Source of the DNA: Clostridia bacterium
GTDB lineage: Bacteria > Bacillota > Clostridia > Oscillospirales > Acutalibacteraceae
DNA: 6,894 bases
NCBI GenBank assembly: GCA_017454565.1
Contig: JAFTCS010000079.1
Location: 1-6,894 of the forward strand
Direction: 5' to 3'
Shown here: positions 1-4,886 of the stretch, one piece after another
Layout: each line of letters starts with the position of its first letter
Position numbering within the stretch: position 1 is the first letter of the stretch
Notes under the pieces: model-generated
Told to the model about the DNA's origin: nothing
The model's input: the letters and a program-made list of their open reading frames with translations, nothing else
Database searches by the model: none
Translations under genes and position numbers: made by a program

Positions 1-269
1 ACCTGACAGCCACGATACGTGACAAGCATATCTCCAGACTTCGTACAGGCGAATGCAGTCCGGAACTTGGTGTATACCTTTCCGATCTGCTCATCAACTG
101 CGAGAGAGTGTCCGACCATTGTTCCAATATTGCTGTAGCCATTATCGAGATAGGACAGGCAAAGCTCCTCAGCCATGAATATATGACTGCTCTGAAAGCT
201 GAAAGAACACCACAGTTTATTGAAAGCTATACGGCTTATGGGCAGAAGTACAGGCTGGCAGCTGACTGA
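1..269 (+). CDS. Na/Pi-cotransporter family protein, C-terminal PhoU-like part (partial)
   Basis: The reading frame is open from position 3 to a TGA at 267-269 and gives 88 residues; the 5' end lies outside the window. It contains RLRTGECSPELGVYLSDLL followed by CERVSDHCSNIAVAIIE. This resembles the cytoplasmic PhoU-like helical tail found at the end of bacterial Na+/phosphate cotransporter II-type (NptA/YjbB-like) proteins; the E-R-V-S-D segment matches the ExxxD metal-binding pattern of PhoU helices. In that family the N-terminal part is a membrane phosphate:sodium symporter and the tail is thought to regulate it. A free-standing PhoU protein is less likely because the ending fits the cotransporters better, but the membrane part cannot be seen. 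No convincing terminator follows the stop codon. It is the only coding sequence on the plus strand and is convergent with the GH5 remnant. Confidence 0.75.
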   Translation, partial: LTATIRDKHISRLRTGECSPELGVYLSDLLINCERVSDHCSNIAVAIIEIGQAKLLSHEYMTALKAERTPQFIESYTAYGQKYRLAAD

Positions 270-332
270 TCATAATAATATCAGCAAAAAAGACAGATAC
301 CTCATGTGAAATGCTCCCCTTTTGTTAGACAA

Positions 333-354
333 TGTGGTATAATAGAAATATACC
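333..354 (+). promoter_or_regulatory. Extended -10 promoter element inside an inverted repeat, no downstream gene
   Basis: TATAAT at 338-343 is preceded by TG one base upstream (335-336), which makes an extended -10 box. No good -35 lies at 16-18 bases. GGTATA (336-341) and TATACC (349-354) form a 6-bp inverted repeat with a 7-base spacer over the -10, as an operator would. Downstream on the plus strand there is only the antisense of the GH5 remnant, so if this is a promoter its gene has been lost. The call rests on motifs alone. Confidence 0.4.
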
Positions 355-364
355 TATTTGAAAT

Positions 365-1178
365 CTAACGAAAGCCCTTTTCTACCGTTGCTGAAGGTGC
401 GTCGATATATGATGGTTCAGCGCCACGGATAAGCTCTCTGACCCAAAGTCCCGAGACTGTCAGATCCTCATCTTCAATGCTGCCTTTCTTAGGATCAAAT
501 CCCGGTTTGAAAAAAGCAGAGGTCTCGTCCTTATCAGATATGTTTTCTGATGACAGGGATAAACTTGTTTGAATATTTGAGAACATCGCCCCAGTTGGTT
601 GTGCCGTTTGGCTCATTGCATATCTCAAACAAGAGATTCGGGCTGTCCTTATACTCTTCAGCGATCATATCAAAGAATTCGATGACCTCATCAACGTTTA
701 TATTCGGGTCATCGTCAGCAAGGATATGCCAATCCACAAGGACATACATATCATCCTTTATAGCTGCATCGATGCCCTTTTTCATAAGTTTCAGATTCTC
801 TTTCTTTTCGCCGTCACAGTAAAGTTCCGAATACATGGCAAGACGGATAAGATTACAGTTCCAATCGGCGGAGACTTCTATAAACAGGCTGTTGTTTATG
901 TAGTCCGGATACCAGGCAAGACCGTGAGTGCTGACACCACGCAACTGGACAGCGTATCCCTCGCTGTCCACAAGATCTGTGCCGGAAGCCGTAAGCCGGC
1001 CGTTTTCGGACGGTCTGGCGGTCAAAGAAGTATACATCGTCTTTCCATATTCGCCCTATGCTCCTGCACTGACTCTGGGAAAACAGCAGAACAAAAGGCA
1101 TATCAGCATACCAAGCAGCATAACAGACAGCGTGCATCTTCGTATTATAATTCTTTTATTGCTAGCTATGTTTTTCAT
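365..1178 (-). pseudogene. GH5 endoglucanase (cellulase) remnant, amber stop plus internal deletion
   Basis: The start at 1178 has AGAGG at 1188-1192 as ribosome binding site. Residues 1-40 are a signal peptide: basic start (KNIASNKRIIIRR), hydrophobic core (LSVMLLGMLICLLF) and a VSAGA end. Codon 41 is TAG (1056-1058), after which the same frame runs into a GH5 domain: VQLRGVSTHGLAWYPD, NLIRLAMYSE, VDWHILADDDPN and LFEICNEPNG, whose Glu (612-614) is the family's acid/base. Near 534-560 the frame stops just after IPVIRKH. The adjacent frame supplies ISDKDETSAFFKPGFDP through SGLWVRELIRG, the usual end of these GH5 domains, and stops at 365-367. The middle, including the nucleophile Glu, is missing, so no active enzyme can be made. 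The intact ancestor would have been a secreted beta-1,4-glucanase. It lies 41 bases downstream of glgX with no clear promoter of its own. Confidence 0.88.
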
Positions 1179-1219
1179 AATGATTATCCTCTTTTAACCA
1201 TTATATATAGGTAGGTTTA

Positions 1220-3319
1220 CTATTTCTTTCTTCGTCTCGAAGGCTTCTGCGCTATCAGAAGCATCAGGCTTCTTGGCATAAGCTCTGCTCTGTCAGTTAC
1301 AGTGTTTCCATCCAGAGAGCCGTCTCCGGTATATGCGACTATCGACCACTTCATACCCTCCGGAACTATCGGAAGACCTAAAGAATGTGGTTCCCAGTGA
1401 GCATTAACCGCACAGTATATAAAGCTGTCCTTATCCACGCCAAAATCCGCCGCCGGTTCTGCATACATCATACCAAAGGTCAGGAAAGGCTCACAAACAT
1501 TGATATTCCAGGGCTCTTCACCATGGAAGGAAAGCTCAGGATAGCCGGAAGAGTTTACACCTGTAAAAAAGTCGCTCCTGCGAAGAACAGGGTGCTGTTT
1601 TCTGAAAGAAATCAGGGTTTTAAAAAAGTCAAAAACATCACGATTGTTTTCAAGCCCTGTCCAGTCCAGCCAGGATATAGGGCTGTCATGACAGTAAGCG
1701 TTATTGTTGCCCTGCTGTGTGTTCAGAATCTCATCGCCTGAAAGCAGCATCGGTATACCACGGCTCAAAAGCAGCAGCGCAGCAGCGTTTTTTATCTGGC
1801 GCCGCCTAAGAGCATTTACCTCAAAGTCATCGGTCTCTCCCTCAGAACCGCAGTTCCAGCTGTCGTTGCAGTCACAGCCGTCACGATTGTCCTCACCGTT
1901 GGCGAGATTGTGCTTTTCGTTATATGACACAAGGTCATACAGCGTAAAGCCGTCATGACAAGTGATGAAGTTTATGGATGCCTCTGCGGAACGGTCTCCG
2001 TAAAGATCACAGGAACCTTGCAGCCTGTATATGAGTTCGGGACCGCAGCCAGCATCGCTTTTCACAAACTTCCTGATACAGTCACGATACTTCCCGTTCC
2101 ATTCTGCCCAGCGCCCCCAGGCAGGAAAGCTTCCCACCTGATAAAGCCCGCCTGCATCCCAGGCTTCAGCTATCAGCTTGGTCTTTCCAAGCACAGGATC
2201 GTTTGCAAGGGTCTCGAGCAGCGGAGGATTGGCCATAGGCGCACCACTGCTGTCACGGGAGAGGATAGACGCAAGATCGAATCTGAACCCGTCTATATGA
2301 TAATCCGACACCCAGTAGCGAAGACAATCTAAGATAAAGCTTCTGACAACAGCGTTGTTGCAGTTCATAGTGTTTCCACAGCCACTGAAATTATAGTATT
2401 CACCTTCTGGAGAAAGAAGATAATAGGTCTTGTTATCTATTCCCCTGAAAGAAATGCTTGGCCCCTTCTCGTTTCCCTCTGCAGTGTGGTTGAACACCAC
2501 ATCAAGTATGACTTCAATGCCTGATCTATGAAGGTGTTTTATCATGTTTTTCAGTTCTTCTGCTGTAAGACCGAAGGCTGAAGCTGTAGCATAGCCTGCC
2601 TTTGGGGAGAAGAAATTAACAGTCGAGTATCCCCAGTAATTATATAGCCGCTCACCGTTTACAACACGGCTGTTTTCAAGCTCATCAAACTCAAAAATAG
2701 GCAAAAGCTCAATGCAGTTTATACCAAGCTCTTTAAGATAAGGTATCTTTTCGATGATCCCTGCAAAAGTTCCCTTATGCTTTACCCCCGATGAGCTGTC
2801 TGCGGTAAAGCTGCGAACGTGCATCTCATAGATAACAAGATCCTGCATTGGCAGCTCCAGTGGTTTATCTCCCTCCCAGTCATAGTCTACAGGAATGACT
2901 TTTCCACGGTGGACAAACCCGGAACCTTCCCCAGGAGCAACGCCCCATTTTTCCCTGCCGCCCACAAGCTTTGCATAGGGATCAAGAAGTACATTGTCTC
3001 TGTTGAACCTGTGCCCTTCTTTAGGTGCATATATCCCGTCAAAGCGATAGCCATATTCAAGTGTCTCATAATCAAGGCCGTAGACTATCATAGAAAACAC
3101 ATTGCCTATGCGAAATTCATTAAGGAACGGTATGACAGCAAAAGGTTCAGGCTCGCCACAATTATAAAGAAGAAGTTCACAGGATTCAGCGTGCTTTGAA
3201 AAAACAGAAAAATTCACTATCCCGTCGCCCACAAGGCTGGCACCAAATGGCCTGACTCTTCCGCAGCGATAACTTATCCCGTTAAGTTCATGCGTTGGAT
3301 AGTCATCAAGTCTTACCAT
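1220..3319 (-). CDS. glgX: Glycogen debranching enzyme (GlgX/isoamylase type, GH13)
   Basis: This 699-residue cytoplasmic enzyme should hydrolyse alpha-1,6 branches in glycogen or limit dextrins. From the chosen start, a CBM48-like N-terminal domain (about 15-120) is followed by a GH13 barrel (about 165-580) and a C-terminal beta domain. The four GH13 regions are visible: DVVFNHT (273-279), DGFRFDLAS with nucleophile Asp348, LIAEAWD with acid/base Glu385, and FITCHDGFTLYDLVSYNEKHN-type region IV with His455-Asp456. The HDGFTLxDLVSYNxKHN pattern is specific to debranching enzymes of the GlgX/isoamylase/TreX group. The frame is open to an ATG at 3346, but GGAGGTGA (3325-3332) lies inside that extension five bases before the ATG at 3319, so 3319 is the likely start. 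The length is normal and no lesion is seen. No other glg gene is adjacent. It may transcribe on into the GH5 remnant, since no terminator separates them. TreX or pullulanase-like specificity cannot be excluded. Confidence 0.93.
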   Translation of the reverse strand: MVRLDDYPTHELNGISYRCGRVRPFGASLVGDGIVNFSVFSKHAESCELLLYNCGEPEPFAVIPFLNEFRIGNVFSMIVYGLDYETLEYGYRFDGIYAPKEGHRFNRDNVLLDPYAKLVGGREKWGVAPGEGSGFVHRGKVIPVDYDWEGDKPLELPMQDLVIYEMHVRSFTADSSSGVKHKGTFAGIIEKIPYLKELGINCIELLPIFEFDELENSRVVNGERLYNYWGYSTVNFFSPKAGYATASAFGLTAEELKNMIKHLHRSGIEVILDVVFNHTAEGNEKGPSISFRGIDNKTYYLLSPEGEYYNFSGCGNTMNCNNAVVRSFILDCLRYWVSDYHIDGFRFDLASILSRDSSGAPMANPPLLETLANDPVLGKTKLIAEAWDAGGLYQVGSFPAWGRWAEWNGKYRDCIRKFVKSDAGCGPELIYRLQGSCDLYGDRSAEASINFITCHDGFTLYDLVSYNEKHNLANGEDNRDGCDCNDSWNCGSEGETDDFEVNALRRRQIKNAAALLLLSRGIPMLLSGDEILNTQQGNNNAYCHDSPISWLDWTGLENNRDVFDFFKTLISFRKQHPVLRRSDFFTGVNSSGYPELSFHGEEPWNINVCEPFLTFGMMYAEPAADFGVDKDSFIYCAVNAHWEPHSLGLPIVPEGMKWSIVAYTGDGSLDGNTVTDRAELMPRSLMLLIAQKPSRRRKK

Positions 3320-3324
3320 CACTG

Positions 3325-3332
3325 TCACCTCC
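3325..3332 (-). promoter_or_regulatory. Ribosome binding site that fixes the glgX start
   Basis: GGAGGTGA read on the minus strand lies five bases before the ATG at 3319. It falls within the coding extension that would result from the upstream ATGs at 3346 and 3334, neither of which has a comparable Shine-Dalgarno. Confidence 0.8.
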
Positions 3333-3368
3333 ATAACTAAAAGCATCTAAATCACAGCTGTTTTATAA

Positions 3369-3397
3369 ATTATACCAAACTATGGACGAATTGTCAT
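3369..3397 (-). promoter_or_regulatory. Sigma-A-type promoter of glgX
   Basis: On the minus strand ATGACA (3392-3397, 5 of 6 to the -35 consensus) and a perfect TATAAT (3369-3374) are separated by 17 bases. Transcription would start near 3362, giving a leader of about 40 bases before the ATG at 3319. The sequence around it is AT-rich and no operator palindrome is obvious. Confidence 0.75.
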
Positions 3398-3489
3398 CAA
3401 TTTAAATGATGTTTATTAAAATTTTGTATACTATGATAAAAAGAGTCGGTCATTTTTTACGATTTTTACAGATGAAAAGATTTTAACAC

Positions 3490-3522
3490 AAAAAAGACCG
3501 CAAACTAAATGTTTGCGGTCTT
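3490..3522 (-). terminator. Strong rho-independent terminator, minus strand
   Basis: A perfect 12-bp stem (3494-3505 with 3511-3522, core GACCGCAAAC/GTTTGCGGTC) closes a 5-base loop. On the minus strand it is followed by six T's (3490-3495). The plus strand has no U-tract after it. It sits seven bases beyond the tRNA-like 3' end, as expected for the terminator of a tRNA gene, and separates that material from the glgX promoter. Confidence 0.85.
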
Positions 3523-3528
3523 GAAGAA

Positions 3529-3549
3529 CTCCCCCAGTTGGACTCGAAT
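3529..3549 (-). other. tRNA 3'-end fragment (T loop to discriminator), putative att site
   Basis: The minus strand reads TTCGAGTCCAACTGGGGGAG with one further base. This matches positions 54-73 of a tRNA: T-loop TTCGAGT, 3' T-stem half CCAAC, acceptor strand and discriminator G. The partner T-stem half (GTTGG expected) is absent: TTCGA stands there instead, and no anticodon or D arm lies upstream, so this is not a tRNA gene. The GGGGAG end with discriminator G fits tRNA-Asn best, a tentative assignment. A 3'-terminal tRNA segment followed by a terminator is the typical product of integration by a tyrosine recombinase at a tRNA gene. The encoded CCA is absent. Confidence 0.5.
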
Positions 3550-3610
3550 CGAATTCTATGCTTTCAGCAATTTTCATTAACCGCTGAAAAAGCACGAAAT
3601 ACCGCACTTT

Positions 3611-3630
3611 TAGAGCAACATAGAGCAATA
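3611..3630. repeat. Tandem 10-bp direct repeat TAGAGCAAYA
   Basis: TAGAGCAACA (3611-3620) is followed at once by TAGAGCAATA (3621-3630), two copies differing at one base. One copy per helical turn would place two protein sites on the same face of the DNA. It lies about 60 bases from the tRNA-end fragment, where recombinase or excisionase sites would be expected. Two short copies could also be chance. Confidence 0.4.
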
Positions 3631-3657
3631 GTTTTCAACTAAGTTGATGTGGGTTTT

Positions 3658-3685
3658 AAAGACCGATAAGTACCAAATAAAGACC
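3658..3685. repeat. Helically phased short repeats AAAGACC / AAGTACC
   Basis: AAAGACC (3658-3664), AAGTACC (3668-3674) and AAAGACC (3679-3685) follow each other at 10-11 base intervals in AT-rich DNA. The phasing suggests binding sites on one face of the helix. Similar runs are common at the attachment-site end of integrase genes in Firmicutes elements. No protein is known from this sequence to bind here. Confidence 0.35.
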
Positions 3686-3751
3686 AAAACGATGGTGTGT
3701 TCCGTTCCATTCTATTGCTTGAAATAATACAAATAATTAACTTTAACCACA

Positions 3752-3790
3752 CTCCTCTAAGGTCTGATTCCTTAATAGGGGAATTTTTTT
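3752..3790 (+). terminator. Possible plus-strand terminator
   Basis: CTCCT/TAAGG (3752-3762) pairs with CCTTA...AGGGG (3770-3781) as two 5-bp helices around a small internal loop, with a 7-base apical loop. AA and seven T's follow to 3790. It would act on plus-strand transcripts, yet no plus-strand gene is seen to its left. It may be a leftover of a lost gene or chance in AT-rich DNA. Confidence 0.35.
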
Positions 3791-3935
3791 ATTGTATTTT
3801 ATCAACAGATCGTATCATTCTTAACTGCCCCGCAGCACCCCGAAAAAAAGCCTTTATCTGCTTATCATCAAGCCCTGCATGTGAAAGAACTTCGGATATC
3901 TCCTTGTCGGTAATGCTCGTATTCGTCACTTTCAT
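3789..3935 (-). CDS. Small hypothetical protein, possibly truncated element-borne gene
   Basis: The frame from the ATG at 3935 gives 48 residues beginning MKVTNTSITDKEISEVLS and ending QLRMIRSVDKIQ. The frame is open further upstream to 3983, but that part overlaps a promoter and palindrome and is unlikely to be translated. A ribosome binding site is weak (GTGGG about ten bases before the ATG). The residues are soluble, charged and probably helical. The pattern ISEVLSHAGLDDKQIKAFF followed by QLRMIR recalls, from memory only, small helical proteins encoded on Firmicutes mobile elements, which usually continue with about 30 more residues. The abrupt end in an A-rich stretch may therefore be a frameshift or truncation. 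Function is unknown. The well-formed promoter in front is the best support that it is, or was, a gene. Confidence 0.45.
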   Translation of the reverse strand: MKVTNTSITDKEISEVLSHAGLDDKQIKAFFRGAAGQLRMIRSVDKIQ

Positions 3936-3948
3936 TTTATCAACCCAC

Positions 3949-3981
3949 AAAAAAAGAGTACAGGTTTTATGTCCTGTACTC
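3949..3981 (-). terminator. Terminator of the flavoprotein gene, overlapping the next start site
   Basis: GAGTACAGG (3956-3964) and CCTGTACTC (3973-3981) form a perfect 9-bp stem with an 8-base loop. On the minus strand seven T's follow (3949-3955). It lies 80 bases beyond the stop codon of the NimA-like gene and would end that transcript. Its outer arm abuts the -10 box of the next promoter, so the same palindrome could serve as an operator. Confidence 0.75.
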
Positions 3982-4010
3982 ATTATAGCATAGTTTGCTC
4001 AATATGTAAA
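3982..4010 (-). promoter_or_regulatory. Promoter for the small ORF at 3789-3935
   Basis: On the minus strand TTTACA (4005-4010, 5 of 6) and a perfect TATAAT (3982-3987) are 17 bases apart. Transcription would start near 3975, inside the palindrome at 3956-3981, and reach the ATG at 3935 after about 40 bases. Confidence 0.65.
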
Positions 4011-4060
4011 ATACTTATATCTTATACTTAGGTATGCCTGAAATGTATAGTTTTTCTTTT

Positions 4061-4528
4061 TCACTTAGCCTTGCAAGACATTTTATCAACATCAAGTCTG
4101 AATACCGCAACACCGTTCAGCATTTCATCTTTGTATTCCCAAACAGGTTTATTTGTAGTTTGTTTCATAAGGCAGTTAAGAGCAAGTATCTTTTCAGTTT
4201 TATCCTCAACAAGAGAAAGCATACCTGTTCCTATCACGCTCTGGAATTTCGCCGAAAAATCGCAGGCTGTTTCTGCTTCAAGAAGCTCATACTTGCCGTC
4301 AATCTCAAATCCGACTTTGGGCGATGCTTTTGCAAGCTCAAATTTTCTGCCTGCTCTTGAACCATGAAAACAGAATGAGTATTTTCCATTTTCTCGGATG
4401 TACCCATAATTGACCGGAAAGATATAAATATCTCCATCATCATAGAAAGCGATCCTGATGATCTGTTCCTTTGCGATGAATGATTCGATTGCACTGCTAT
4501 CGGTGATTTCTCTGTCACTGCGTCTCAT
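4061..4528 (-). CDS. NimA-like pyridoxamine 5'-phosphate oxidase-fold protein
   Basis: This 155-residue soluble protein begins MRRSDREITD and carries IIRIAFYDDGDIYIFPVNYGY, YSFCFHGSRAGRKFELAK and CDFSAKFQSVIGTG. These are the landmarks of the split-barrel flavin-binding family annotated as pyridoxamine 5'-phosphate oxidase-related or nitroimidazole-resistance (Nim) proteins. Members bind FMN or heme-type cofactors and some reduce nitro groups; the substrate here is unknown, and drug resistance should not be assumed from the fold. The ATG at 4528 is chosen over one at 4597 because AGGAGA (4536-4541) lies seven bases before it and family members start with MRR/MRRxDRE. Length is normal. The start overlaps the end of the LysR remnant frame by 14 bases, so it may once have been co-transcribed with it. 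A terminator follows at 3949-3981. No promoter of its own was identified. Confidence 0.85.
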   Translation of the reverse strand: MRRSDREITDSSAIESFIAKEQIIRIAFYDDGDIYIFPVNYGYIRENGKYSFCFHGSRAGRKFELAKASPKVGFEIDGKYELLEAETACDFSAKFQSVIGTGMLSLVEDKTEKILALNCLMKQTTNKPVWEYKDEMLNGVAVFRLDVDKMSCKAK

Positions 4529-4886
4529 ATTGATTTCTCCTGCACATTTTTTCAGTTTGAACACTTTTGATATATTCAAGGAATTTTCCTGCCGCACCCG
4601 AATAGGGACTCAGCTTCTTCCACGCAAGCACCGAGGTAAACGATAACTCCGGAGTCAGCGGACGGAATGCGAATCGGGCGGGATCGAACATCGTCGCTGC
4701 GCCCTCAATAGTCAGCACGCAGGCGATACCGTGTTCCGCAAGAGGTGCGGCGTTGTTTATAAGGTTCATCGTCGCCACAATATCCAGCTCCGACACGGGA
4801 CACCTCAGCCATTCCTCTATCTCGCTTTTCAAGGCGGTGCGGCTTGCATATTGTTCTGAGAATGCTCTATGTAGACATAGTTTTCC
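4515..4886 (-). pseudogene. LysR-family regulator, C-terminal fragment
   Basis: The frame downstream of the kinase stop codon encodes LKSEIEEWLRCPVSELDI, then NLINNAAPLAEHGIACVL, TIEGAATMFDPARFAFRPL and SVLAWKKLSPYSGAAGKFLE. This is the end of a LysR-type co-inducer-binding domain, with the typical SVLAWKK and AAxxFLE pattern. The DNA-binding helix-turn-helix and about two thirds of the protein are missing. The homologous part begins at roughly 4850; an in-frame TGA, which is also the kinase's stop codon at 4887-4889, closes the frame upstream. A TTG at 4832 is the only early start candidate and has no good ribosome binding site. The fragment cannot regulate transcription as a LysR protein. 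It ends at 4515, overlapping the start of the flavoprotein gene. It probably survives from a rearrangement that joined the kinase gene to the LysR locus. Confidence 0.8.

Larger units (their letters stand above)
3398..3788. other. Gene-free region with tRNA-end scar, terminators and repeats
   Basis: No coding sequence is supported here. The minus-strand frame at 3431-3628 runs through a terminator hairpin and a tRNA-like end and resembles no family, so it is not taken as a gene. The stretch contains the minus-strand terminator, the tRNA 3'-end match, an imperfect inverted repeat at 3559-3594 (GCTTTCAGC against GCTGAAAAAGC), a tandem 10-mer at 3611-3630, repeats of AAAGACC at 3658-3685 and a plus-strand terminator-like hairpin at 3752-3790. 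The first and last are listed separately. Together they suggest the edge of an integrated element; no integrase reading frame could be recognised. Confidence 0.5.

Noticed and set aside
853..1137. 94-codon minus-strand frame upstream of the GH5 domain
   Set aside because: It overlaps the signal peptide and GH5 N-terminus in another frame and reads as an out-of-frame shadow rich in Arg and Cys.
1200..1205. TATAAT on the minus strand just before the GH5 start
   Set aside because: No -35 element at a suitable distance and it falls in a TATATATAA run, so it is not a convincing promoter.
1385..2332. Several plus-strand frames of 80-125 codons opposite glgX
   Set aside because: They are antisense to a well-conserved GH13 gene, lack ribosome binding sites and resemble no family.
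3431..3628. 65-codon minus-strand frame next to the putative att site, considered as an integrase C-terminus
   Set aside because: It spans the tRNA-like end and the terminator hairpin, shows none of the R..HxxR or Tyr motifs of tyrosine recombinases, and has no ribosome binding site.
4061..4597. Longer 178-residue start for the flavoprotein
   Set aside because: The extra 23 residues come from the LysR remnant region in another frame, and the clear ribosome binding site belongs to the ATG at 4528.
4867..4880. CTATGT-AG-ACATAG palindrome after the kinase stop codon, as terminator or recombination site
   Set aside because: Only six AT-rich base pairs with a 2-base loop and no T-run; too short to support either role.
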